Source: Prevotellaceae bacterium
GTDB lineage: Bacteria > Bacteroidota > Bacteroidia > Bacteroidales > Bacteroidaceae
Assembly: GCA_030523505.1 (NCBI GenBank)
Contig: JAUNIK010000049.1
Coordinates: forward strand, 5,469 to 11,254
Direction: 5' to 3'
Length of the DNA stretch: 5,786 nt
Position 1 is the stretch's first letter; every line of letters begins with the position of its first letter. This document shows positions 1 through 5,786 of the stretch, piece after piece. The translations under genes were made by a program, and so were the position numbers. The notes beneath the pieces were generated by a model, which saw nothing but the letters and a program-made list of their open reading frames with translations, was not told where the DNA came from and did no database searches.

Positions 1-170
1 CTGGTACACTGGGACAGTTCGAGATTCTCAACAATCACGCACCAATCATCTCGTCTTTGAGCCAGGGTGTTGTTGAATACAAGGCAGCAGATGGCAAGCA
101 CAGACTTGAAATAAGCGCTGGGTTTGTATCAGTTAAACAGAATAGCGTACATGTCTGCGTCGAACTCTAA
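1..170 (+). CDS. atpC: F1 ATP synthase epsilon subunit, 3' part (5' end outside the window)
   Basis: The reading frame enters from the left edge (first whole codon at 3) and runs 55 codons to a TAA at 168-170. The visible residues begin GTLGQFEILNNHAPIIS, the conserved epsilon N-domain motif (compare GELGIYPGHAPLL in E. coli), and continue through the last beta strands to a C-terminus ending SVHVCVEL. Epsilon binds gamma at the foot of the central stalk and helps couple rotation to catalysis. The protein stops where the beta-sandwich domain ends, so the two-helix C-terminal domain that inhibits ATP hydrolysis in E. coli and Bacillus is absent. Such short epsilons are known in Bacteroidetes and Chlorobi. 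I see no frameshift, and the stop overlaps the next gene, so this looks like the natural end. atpD (beta) is expected immediately upstream but is not visible. Confidence 0.93.
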   Translation, partial: GTLGQFEILNNHAPIISSLSQGVVEYKAADGKHRLEISAGFVSVKQNSVHVCVEL

Positions 171-582
171 CGAACAGTTTGTCATTGCCCAGAAGCGGCT
201 CTACACTGTGATGAGTCTTCTGCTCGTGGCTATACTAACCTCTGCTTCATGTCTTTTATCAGACAAGTTGCTTGGATATGTGGCCGGCACACAGATAGTC
301 ATCAGTGCTGTGTTCAATCTGATAGCGGCATTCGCGTTCATAGCAGTATGGAAGAAAGTGGCACTCACTTCGGTGAAGAATCTGCCGGTTCTTTTCCTCT
401 CTGCTTCCGGAATAAGAATATTGCTTGCTGCAATGACGGTTCTCGTTTATTGTTTCGCAATGCGTGGCAACTCCCAGTCAATCAAAGAGTTCGCTGTCGT
501 ATTTATGGCGTTCTATTTTGTAATGCTTGTATTTGACACTTGGTTTTTCATTAAGACCGAGAAAACAAAACGAATAAAATAA
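151..582 (+). CDS. Small four-helix membrane protein in the atpI position, function unknown
   Basis: This 143-residue integral membrane protein lies between atpC and atpB. Counting from the ATG at 151, hydrophobic segments fall at about residues 20-37, 46-65, 79-100 and 112-132, followed by a basic tail (KTEKTKRIK) that suggests a cytoplasmic C-terminus. The ATG at 151 overlaps the end of atpC by 20 bases in another frame, which fits translational coupling; a TTG at 124 would add nine residues and lengthen the overlap, so I prefer the ATG. There is no clear ribosome binding site. Its stop lies 7 bases before atpB. By position and topology it may correspond to AtpI, which assists c-ring assembly or ion supply in other bacteria, but I see no sequence motif proving this. 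It uses many ATA isoleucine codons, almost absent from atpE and atpA, which suggests lower expression. Confidence 0.85.
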   Translation: MSASNSNEQFVIAQKRLYTVMSLLLVAILTSASCLLSDKLLGYVAGTQIVISAVFNLIAAFAFIAVWKKVALTSVKNLPVLFLSASGIRILLAAMTVLVYCFAMRGNSQSIKEFAVVFMAFYFVMLVFDTWFFIKTEKTKRIK

Positions 583-589
583 TTAATTA

Positions 590-1657
590 ATGAAGAAAAT
601 ATCTCACATAATGCTGTTGCTCTTTGCACTGATGCTTCCACTTCAGACCTTTGCGGCTGAGGAAGAAGGAGGCGTTGATGTAAAAGAGATAGTGTTAGGT
701 CATATGGCCGACGCTTACGAATGGCATATCACTACCATTGGTGGTAAGTCGATTGCTATTCCGCTGCTTGTGATGGTAAAGAGCGAACAGACCGGCGAAT
801 GGCTGGTTTGCAGTAGTTCTGTACTTGAAGAGGCTGCTCACGAAGGCAAAGACTATAAGGGATTCTACTTCAATGAGGAAAAGAACGGCAAGATATATGA
901 GCGTCTGGCCGACGGAACAAGTGTTCGTCCGCTCGACCTCAGTATCACCAAGTCTGTTACACAGATATGGATTGTTGTATTCATCCTCCTTGCAGTGTTC
1001 CTCACTACAGCGCGCTGGTATAAGAAGCATGATGTGACGAAGGAAGCCCCTAAGGGATTTGTGGGTTTGGTCGAGATGTTGGTAATGACTATCAACGACG
1101 ACCTCATCAAGAGTTCCATCGGCGAGAAGCACTATCGTCGCTATGCGCCTTATCTCCTCACATGTTTCTTCTTCATCTTTGTTACCAACCTTCTTGGTTT
1201 GCTGCCAATATTCCCAGGTGGTGCGAATGTGACTGGTAATATCAACATTACCTTCTTCCTCGCCCTCTGCACAATGCTGGCTATCAACCTCTTCGGTAAT
1301 AAGGAGTACTGGAAGGAAATCTTCTGGCCGGATGTACCAATGTTCCTCAAGGCTTATCCACTGCCTATCATGCCAGTGATCGAGCTCTTCGGAGTATTCA
1401 CAAAGCCTTTCGCACTTATGGTCCGTCTCTTCGCAAACATGATGGCAGGTCACGCAATCATCCTCTCGTTCACAGCAATCATCTTCATCGGATGGCAGTT
1501 GAACGCGTTCCTTGGTAGCGGTTTGACATTGCTCAGTTTCGTTATGATTCTCTTCATGAACTGTCTCGAGTTCCTTGTAGCCTTCATCCAGGCTTACGTG
1601 TTCACAATGCTTTCTTCTGTGTTCATCGGACTCTCGCTTCCTGAGCATCATAAGTAA
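590..1657 (+). CDS. atpB: Fo ATP synthase subunit a, long Bacteroidetes form with signal peptide
   Basis: Subunit a forms the two half-channels that carry ions to and from the c-ring. At 355 residues it is about 84 longer than E. coli subunit a (271). Residues 1-22 look like a signal peptide (MKK, hydrophobic core, probable cleavage TFA|A). Residues 23-122 form a hydrophilic, probably extracytoplasmic domain. Membrane segments follow at about 125-141, 185-206, 216-236, 274-303 and 311-350. The essential arginine is Arg279 in KPFALMVRLFANMMAGHAI, matching E. coli Arg210; Asn283 and Gln334 match Asn214 and Gln252. His288 and Glu327 occupy the places of E. coli Glu219 and His245, a reciprocal swap also found in mitochondria. 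The ATG at 590 is 7 bases after the previous stop, inside TAATTAATTAATG, which suggests re-initiation rather than a Shine-Dalgarno start. The start also gives the complete signal peptide. Confidence 0.97.
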   Translation: MKKISHIMLLLFALMLPLQTFAAEEEGGVDVKEIVLGHMADAYEWHITTIGGKSIAIPLLVMVKSEQTGEWLVCSSSVLEEAAHEGKDYKGFYFNEEKNGKIYERLADGTSVRPLDLSITKSVTQIWIVVFILLAVFLTTARWYKKHDVTKEAPKGFVGLVEMLVMTINDDLIKSSIGEKHYRRYAPYLLTCFFFIFVTNLLGLLPIFPGGANVTGNINITFFLALCTMLAINLFGNKEYWKEIFWPDVPMFLKAYPLPIMPVIELFGVFTKPFALMVRLFANMMAGHAIILSFTAIIFIGWQLNAFLGSGLTLLSFVMILFMNCLEFLVAFIQAYVFTMLSSVFIGLSLPEHHK

Positions 1658-1668
1658 TATATATAATA

Positions 1669-1699
1669 AGGTGTAGTTCAATCAGGTTTGAATCTACCT
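1669..1699 (+). promoter_or_regulatory. Imperfect hairpin in the atpB-atpE spacer
   Basis: The arms 1669-1681 and 1688-1699 pair over 11 base pairs around a six-base loop (TCAGGT). The loop-side stem TTCAA/TTGAA is perfect. Next come TAG/CTA after a single bulged T at 1693, and AGG/CCT after a bulged GT at 1672-1673. No T-run follows, so it is not an intrinsic terminator. It begins 11 bases after the atpB stop and ends 57 bases before atpE. Plausible roles are marking an RNA processing site or protecting the downstream atpE message, whose product is needed in many copies per enzyme. The pairing is seen directly; the role is inference. Confidence 0.45.
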
Positions 1700-2008
<309 letters not shown>

Positions 2009-2032
2009 ATCTCGAAAAAGAAAGTTAGTTAG

Positions 2033-2554
2033 ATGGATTCATTGAATTTACCAGCAATACTAACCCCCGATTTTGGACTCCTCTTCTGGATGCTCGTTGC
2101 ATTCGTCCTGGTGTTTGGAATCCTTGCTAAGTTTGGTTTCCCTGTCATCACTGGCATGGTAGACAAGCGCAAGGCATTCATCGACGAGTCTCTCAAGAAT
2201 GCTCATGAGGCTGCTGAGCGACTCTCAAACATCCAGAAGGAAAGCGAAGCTATCGTCCAGAAGGCTCGTGAGGAGCAGGCACAGATCATTAAGGATGCTG
2301 CCTCTACTCGTGACGCCATCATCGCGGAAGCTCAGACAAAGGCGAAGGCTGAGTCAACTCGTATAATCACTGAGGCCCACGCCCAGATTGAGACCGAGAA
2401 GCAGGCTGCCATTCGCGATATCCGAGCTCAGGTTGCACAGCTCTCTGTACAGATTGCCGAGAAAGTGGTTCGCCAGAACCTCTCGAGCGATGCTGCCCAG
2501 ATGCAGCTCATTGACCGTATGCTGGATGAGGTTCAAGGTGATAATAATAAATAA
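2033..2554 (+). CDS. atpF: Fo ATP synthase subunit b (peripheral stalk)
   Basis: Subunit b anchors the stationary outer stalk, joining subunit a in the membrane to delta and alpha at the top of F1. The 173-residue protein has a short N-terminal segment (MDSLNLPAILTPDFG), one membrane helix at about 15-36 (LLFWMLVAFVLVFGILAKFG), and then a long, highly charged Ala-, Glu-, Gln- and Lys-rich helix at about 42-165. No strong helix breaker interrupts that stretch, as expected of the dimeric stalk. The length is close to the usual 155-175. Only one b gene is present, so the stalk is probably a homodimer rather than the b/b' pair of photosynthetic bacteria. The start lies 24 bases after atpE; the spacer contains the A-rich AAAAAGAAAG rather than a clear ribosome binding site. 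Confidence 0.96.
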   Translation: MDSLNLPAILTPDFGLLFWMLVAFVLVFGILAKFGFPVITGMVDKRKAFIDESLKNAHEAAERLSNIQKESEAIVQKAREEQAQIIKDAASTRDAIIAEAQTKAKAESTRIITEAHAQIETEKQAAIRDIRAQVAQLSVQIAEKVVRQNLSSDAAQMQLIDRMLDEVQGDNNK

Positions 2555-2572
2555 GGTATAAGGAAATTCGAT

Positions 2573-3106
2573 ATGAACACTGGAGTAATATCAGTTCGCT
2601 ATGCTCGCGCTCTTTTGAAGAGTGCCAATGCTCAGGGAGCCAAGGACGAGGTGTACGCTGATATGCAGACTCTTGCCCAGAGCTATCTGACGGTGCGCCA
2701 GTTGCGATCAGCCATCGATAATCCTATGCTGCCAAAAGAAGACAAGCAGATGCTTCTGAAGTCGGCTTGCGGTGGTAACCCTTGTAAGCAGACAATCACA
2801 TTCATTGATGTGGTGCTGAAGGAGGGTAGGGAGAACCTTATACAGTTTATGGCCAATTCCTATGTCACTCTCTATCGTGAGGAGAAAAACATCATCTCAG
2901 GCCGTCTCATCACTGCTGTTGCCGTTTCTGACGAAACAGAGGCAAAGATGCGCCAGATGGTCGAGAAGCGTACCAACGCTACGGTAGAGTTCCAGACAGA
3001 GGTGAACCCAGACATCATCGGTGGTTTCATTCTTGAATATGATACCTATAGAATGGATGCCAGCGTACAGTCACAGTTGCGTACTATTCTTAAGGAGCTT
3101 AACTAA
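2573..3106 (+). CDS. atpH: F1 ATP synthase delta subunit (OSCP-type)
   Basis: Delta caps the F1 head and joins it to the b stalk. The protein has 177 residues, the same as E. coli delta. The N-terminal helical domain (about 1-105) begins with the typical VRYARALLKSA motif. The C-terminal part ends with GGFILEYDTYRMDASVQSQL, matching the family signature in which a GGF-type strand is followed by D-x-S-V-x-x-x-L. The start lies 18 bases after atpF. It is the only gene here with a possible ribosome binding site: AAGGAA at 2560-2565, seven bases before the ATG. That is noteworthy because Bacteroidetes rarely rely on such sites. The order b, delta, alpha, gamma is the standard one for F1Fo operons. 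Confidence 0.96.
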   Translation: MNTGVISVRYARALLKSANAQGAKDEVYADMQTLAQSYLTVRQLRSAIDNPMLPKEDKQMLLKSACGGNPCKQTITFIDVVLKEGRENLIQFMANSYVTLYREEKNIISGRLITAVAVSDETEAKMRQMVEKRTNATVEFQTEVNPDIIGGFILEYDTYRMDASVQSQLRTILKELN

Positions 3107-3116
3107 GCACTTAGGA

Positions 3117-3137
3117 GTTTAAAGTTTAAAGTTTAAA
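3117..3137 (+). repeat. Three perfect tandem copies of GTTTAAA upstream of atpA
   Basis: Three perfect 7-base units (GTTTAAA) run head to tail, each containing the palindrome TTTAAA, and a partial G follows. The array lies 10 bases after the atpH stop and ends 13 bases before the atpA ATG. It is preceded by a small inverted repeat, CTAAG-CA-CTTAG, at 3103-3114, which overlaps the atpH stop. No good Shine-Dalgarno sequence is close to the atpA start; an AGGAG at 3113-3117 lies more than 30 bases away. The array may act as an A/T-rich translation enhancer or may be a slippage-prone microsatellite; neither role can be shown from sequence alone. A related TTTAAAACTTTAAG motif occurs just before atpE. 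Confidence 0.75.
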
Positions 3138-3150
3138 GAACAAAGTAATA

Positions 3151-4734
3151 ATGGATAAAATAAAACCAAGCGAAGTATCAGAAGTATTGCTTCAACAGCT
3201 TCAGGGCATCGGTTCACAGCAGAACTTCGATGAGGTAGGTACCGTACTTACCGTCAACGATGGTGTAGCTCGTATCTACGGTCTGCGCAATGCCGAGGCT
3301 AACGAACTTTTGGAGTTTGAAAATGGTACTATGGCTATTGTGATGAACCTTGAGGAAGACAACGTAGGTTGTGTGCTTCTCGGTTCTACAGCAGGTATCA
3401 AGGAGGGTATGTCCGTTAAGCGTACAAAGCGTATTGCGTCAATCCGCGTAAACGACAATATGCTCGGTCGTGTCATCAACCCTCTTGGTCAGGCTATCGA
3501 CGGTCTTGGTGAGATCGACATCACTGAGTCATACGAGATGCCACTCGACCGCAAGGCACCTGGTGTAATCTATCGCCAGCCGGTAAAGCAGCCACTCCAG
3601 ACAGGTATCAAGGCCGTTGACTCTATGATTCCAATCGGTCGTGGTCAGCGTGAGCTTATCATTGGTGACCGCCAGACAGGTAAGACTGCTATTGCCGTTG
3701 ATACCATCATCAACCAGAAGAGTTTCTACGAGGCTGGACAGCCTGTTTACTGTATCTATGTTGCCATCGGTCAGAAGGCTTCTACAGTAGCTGCTCTTGT
3801 ACAGAACCTCAAGGAGCACGGTGCTCTGCCTTACACTATCGTTGTTGCTGCAACAGCTTCTGATCCAGCAGCTATGCAGTACTACGCACCATTCGCAGGT
3901 GCTGCTATCGGTGAGTATTTCCGCGATCGTGGTGAGCATGCACTCGTAGTATATGATGACCTCTCAAAGCAGGCTGTTGCTTATCGTGAGGTATCATTGA
4001 TTCTCCGTCGTCCTTCAGGTCGTGAGGCTTATCCTGGTGATGTATTCTACCTCCACTCACGTCTCCTTGAGCGTGCTGCAAAGATCAACGAGCAGCAGGA
4101 AGTAGCAGAGGCAATGAACGACCTCCCAGAGTGCCTCAAGGGCAAAGTAAAGGGTGGTGGTTCGCTCACAGCGCTTCCAATCATCGAGACTCAGGCAGGC
4201 GACGTTTCGGCTTATATCCCTACCAACGTGATTTCTATCACCGACGGTCAGATCTATCTTGAGGCCGACCTCTTCAACCAGGGCTTCCGTCCAGCTATCA
4301 ACGTAGGTATCTCGGTATCACGTGTAGGTGGTTCGGCACAGATCAAGTCAATGAAGAAGGTTGCTGGTACTTTGAAGATCGACCAGGCTCAGTATCGTGA
4401 GCTCGAGGCATTCTCGAAGTTCTCGAGTGATATGGATGCCGTAACAGCGATGACTCTCGACCGTGGTCGTAAGAACAATCAGCTTCTCATCCAGTCTCAG
4501 TATAGCCCAATGCCAGTAGGCGAGCAGATTGCAATCCTCTATTGTGGTACACACGGCCTCATGGCTCCAGTACCAGTAGATAAGGTTCGCGAGTGCCAGG
4601 ATTCATTCCTCACAGCAATGCGTGCTTCTCATCAGGATGTAATCGATACCCTCGGCAGTGGAAAGATCTCTGATGCAGAGACTCAGGTTATCGAGGAAGT
4701 AATGGCTTCAGTAGCCGGACAGTTTAAAGCTTAA
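3151..4734 (+). CDS. atpA: F1 ATP synthase alpha subunit
   Basis: Alpha alternates with beta in the catalytic hexamer and carries the non-catalytic nucleotide sites. The protein has 527 residues (E. coli 513). An N-terminal beta-barrel (about 26-95) leads to the nucleotide domain with Walker A GDRQTGKT at 172-179 and a Walker B-type strand ALVVYDD ending at Asp269-Asp270. [10 protein letters not shown] at 381-390 fits the ATP synthase alpha/beta signature and is followed by Arg391, the arginine finger that reaches into the beta catalytic site (E. coli Arg376). Compared with E. coli there are about eight extra residues at roughly 311-332, between LLERAA and [10 protein letters not shown]. The C-terminal helical domain (about 400-527) is complete. 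The ATG at 3151 gives the usual N-terminus. Codon bias is strong (CGT, GGT, ATC), as expected for high expression. Confidence 0.98.
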   Translation: MDKIKPSEVSEVLLQQLQGIGSQQNFDEVGTVLTVNDGVARIYGLRNAEANELLEFENGTMAIVMNLEEDNVGCVLLGSTAGIKEGMSVKRTKRIASIRVNDNMLGRVINPLGQAIDGLGEIDITESYEMPLDRKAPGVIYRQPVKQPLQTGIKAVDSMIPIGRGQRELIIGDRQTGKTAIAVDTIINQKSFYEAGQPVYCIYVAIGQKASTVAALVQNLKEHGALPYTIVVAATASDPAAMQYYAPFAGAAIGEYFRDRGEHALVVYDDLSKQAVAYREVSLILRRPSGREAYPGDVFYLHSRLLERAAKINEQQEVAEAMNDLPECLKGKVKGGGSLTALPIIETQAGDVSAYIPTNVISITDGQIYLEADLFNQGFRPAINVGISVSRVGGSAQIKSMKKVAGTLKIDQAQYRELEAFSKFSSDMDAVTAMTLDRGRKNNQLLIQSQYSPMPVGEQIAILYCGTHGLMAPVPVDKVRECQDSFLTAMRASHQDVIDTLGSGKISDAETQVIEEVMASVAGQFKA

Positions 4735-4739
4735 CGCCT

Positions 4740-5702
4740 ATGCCATCTCTAAAAGAGATAAAAAACCGAATCGCCAGCGTCAATAGTACTCGCAAGATTA
4801 CGAGTGCGATGAAGATGGTAGCATCATCAAAGTTGCATCATGCACAGGTGATGATCGAGAACATGCTTCCTTATGAGGGCATGCTCGAGCACATCCTGAA
4901 GACATTCCTTGCAAGCGATGTTGATGTGAAGTCTCATATCACTCTTGCGCGTCCTGTAAATCAGGTGGCTCTCATCGTCTTCTCAAGCAACTCAAGTCTT
5001 TGTGGTGGTTTCAACGCCAATGTCATAAAGATGATGCAGAAGACAGCCGAGGAGTATATTGCCAAGGGCGTGGACGTTACCATTTACCCTGTAGGCCGTA
5101 AGGTTGCCGAGAAGGTGCAGAAACTTGGCTATAAGACAGCAGGCAACTTCAACAAGTTGGCTGACAAGCCAAATGCAGCCGACTGTCAGGCAATCGGTCG
5201 TGAACTGGGCGATATGTTCGTTAACGATCAGGTTGACAAGGTGGAGCTCATCTATCATCACTTCAAGTCGGCAGGTTCGCAGATTCTTACCCGTAAGACT
5301 CTCATTCCTATCGATGTGGAGGAGGCAATGGACTACGACCACTATCGTGACCTCGAGACAACTGTTGCCAACGAGCACACCATGGAGTATCTCAGACAGC
5401 ATGCACAAGAGCGTGAGTATAAGAACGAGAAGGGTAAGGCACTTAACCACAACTTCATCGTCGAACCTGATATGGCGACAGTTCTCCAGGCATTGATTCC
5501 TCGCTATGTGAATCTGATGATCTACACAGCACTCCTCGACAGCAATGCTTCCGAGCATGCTGCACGAATGGTGGCAATGCAGACAGCGACTGATAATGCC
5601 GATGAGTTGCTCCGTCAGCTCAACCTGCAGTACAACAAGTCACGTCAGCAGGCTATCACAAGCGAGTTGCTCGATATCGTGGGTGGCTCTGTCAACAACT
5701 AA
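4740..5702 (+). CDS. atpG: F1 ATP synthase gamma subunit, with an internal insertion
   Basis: Gamma is the rotating central shaft that drives conformational change in the alpha-beta head. The N-terminal helix (SLKEIKNRIASVNSTRKITS, then AMKMVASSKL) and the C-terminal helix (ARMVAMQTATDNADELL to the QQAITSELLDIVGG end) form the expected coiled coil. The central globular domain has the family motif SSNSSLCGGFN at 82-92. At 320 residues it is about 33 longer than E. coli gamma (287). By hand alignment the extra length lies at roughly 192-238, between TLIPI and FIVEPD, and is rich in charged residues (EREYKNEKGK). That is the region where chloroplast gamma carries its regulatory insertion, but no cysteine pair is present here. 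The start is 5 bases after the atpA stop with no ribosome binding site, so coupled translation is likely. It is the last gene before the terminator. Confidence 0.97.
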   Translation: MPSLKEIKNRIASVNSTRKITSAMKMVASSKLHHAQVMIENMLPYEGMLEHILKTFLASDVDVKSHITLARPVNQVALIVFSSNSSLCGGFNANVIKMMQKTAEEYIAKGVDVTIYPVGRKVAEKVQKLGYKTAGNFNKLADKPNAADCQAIGRELGDMFVNDQVDKVELIYHHFKSAGSQILTRKTLIPIDVEEAMDYDHYRDLETTVANEHTMEYLRQHAQEREYKNEKGKALNHNFIVEPDMATVLQALIPRYVNLMIYTALLDSNASEHAARMVAMQTATDNADELLRQLNLQYNKSRQQAITSELLDIVGGSVNN

Positions 5703-5720
5703 TTCCCCATTACAATATAT

Positions 5721-5761
5721 AAAAAAGGAGGGTTCTCAAAAAGGGAATCCTTCTTTTTTTT
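5721..5761 (+). terminator. Strong intrinsic terminator of the atp operon, probably bidirectional
   Basis: The arms 5721-5737 and 5743-5759 pair without bulges over 17 base pairs, three of them G-T wobbles, around an AAAAA loop. A run of eight T (5754-5761) forms the end of the right arm and follows directly. The left arm begins with six A, so the opposite strand also has a hairpin followed by a T-run, and a convergent neighbour could use the same structure. The flanking ATATAT and TATAT could extend pairing. It begins 18 bases after the atpG stop and marks the 3' end of the operon. Nothing further is recognisable in 5762-5786. Confidence 0.92.
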
Positions 5762-5786
5762 ATATCAACCCGAAACTCCAGAAATA

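Noticed and set aside
124..150. TTG start for the small membrane protein
   Set aside because: It would add nine residues and enlarge the overlap with atpC to 47 bases; the ATG at 151 is a better start codon and leaves a normal N-terminus. The TTG cannot be fully excluded.
695..1681. Long open frame on the minus strand (about 328 codons) opposite atpB
   Set aside because: The translation is an unnatural mix rich in Glu, His, Cys and Thr with no recognisable domain, and it lies wholly opposite a clearly conserved atpB. It is a by-product of atpB codon bias.
1669..1699. Spacer hairpin as an intrinsic terminator
   Set aside because: There is no T-run after the stem, the stem is bulged, and essential genes follow in the same operon.
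3103..3114. CTAAG-CA-CTTAG inverted repeat as a terminator or operator
   Set aside because: The loop is only two bases, the stem is five, there is no T-run, and it overlaps the atpH stop codon; likely chance.
3529..3939. Minus-strand open frame of 136 codons opposite atpA
   Set aside because: It overlaps the Walker A region of alpha in full and has a Ser/Thr/Leu-rich translation typical of an antisense shadow.
5104..5496. Plus-strand open frame of 130 codons within atpG
   Set aside because: Different frame from gamma, Arg/Ser/Thr-rich translation without any domain; explained by gamma codon use.
4992..5558. Minus-strand open frame of 188 codons opposite atpG
   Set aside because: It mirrors conserved gamma codons, has no start context, and its protein shows no family features; low-complexity Leu/Val/Cys-rich shadow.

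Overview
The window is most of an F-type (F1Fo) ATP synthase operon from a member of the Bacteroidetes, most likely a Prevotella/Segatella-like member of Prevotellaceae. The phylum call is well supported by several features: an epsilon gene placed ahead of the Fo genes, a very short epsilon subunit, an a subunit with a signal peptide and a large extracytoplasmic N-terminal domain, an unnamed four-helix membrane protein in the atpI position, and A/T-rich translation starts with almost no Shine-Dalgarno sequences. The genus-level call is an inference from protein style only.

All genes lie on the + strand, and only the spacers before atpE and atpA are appreciable. Positions 1-170 hold the 3' end of atpC (epsilon). 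An overlapping small membrane-protein gene (151-582) follows, then atpB (a, 590-1657). A 99-base A/T-rich spacer with a hairpin precedes atpE (c, 1757-2008). Then come atpF (b, 2033-2554), atpH (delta, 2573-3106), a spacer with a triplicated 7-base repeat, atpA (alpha, 3151-4734) and atpG (gamma, 4740-5702). A strong intrinsic terminator at about 5721-5761 closes the operon. The beta gene (atpD) is not in the window; in related genomes it sits just upstream of atpC, so the promoter is presumably off the left edge.

The products form one machine. Subunits a, b and c make the membrane motor. Delta and b form the peripheral stalk, gamma and epsilon the rotating central stalk, and alpha (with the absent beta) the catalytic head. 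The ion-path and nucleotide residues I could check are present: a-subunit Arg279, c-subunit Glu67, alpha Walker A and the alpha arginine finger.

This is a core housekeeping locus and I see no new defence, mobile or biosynthetic system. The observations most worth a second look are: (i) a charged insertion of about 34 residues in gamma, at the place where chloroplast gamma carries its regulatory insertion, in an enzyme whose epsilon lacks the inhibitory C-terminal domain; (ii) the unnamed four-helix protein overlapping atpC; (iii) the extracytoplasmic domain of subunit a; and (iv) the hairpin plus A/T-rich leader, with a tiny Ile/Thr-rich reading frame, before atpE.
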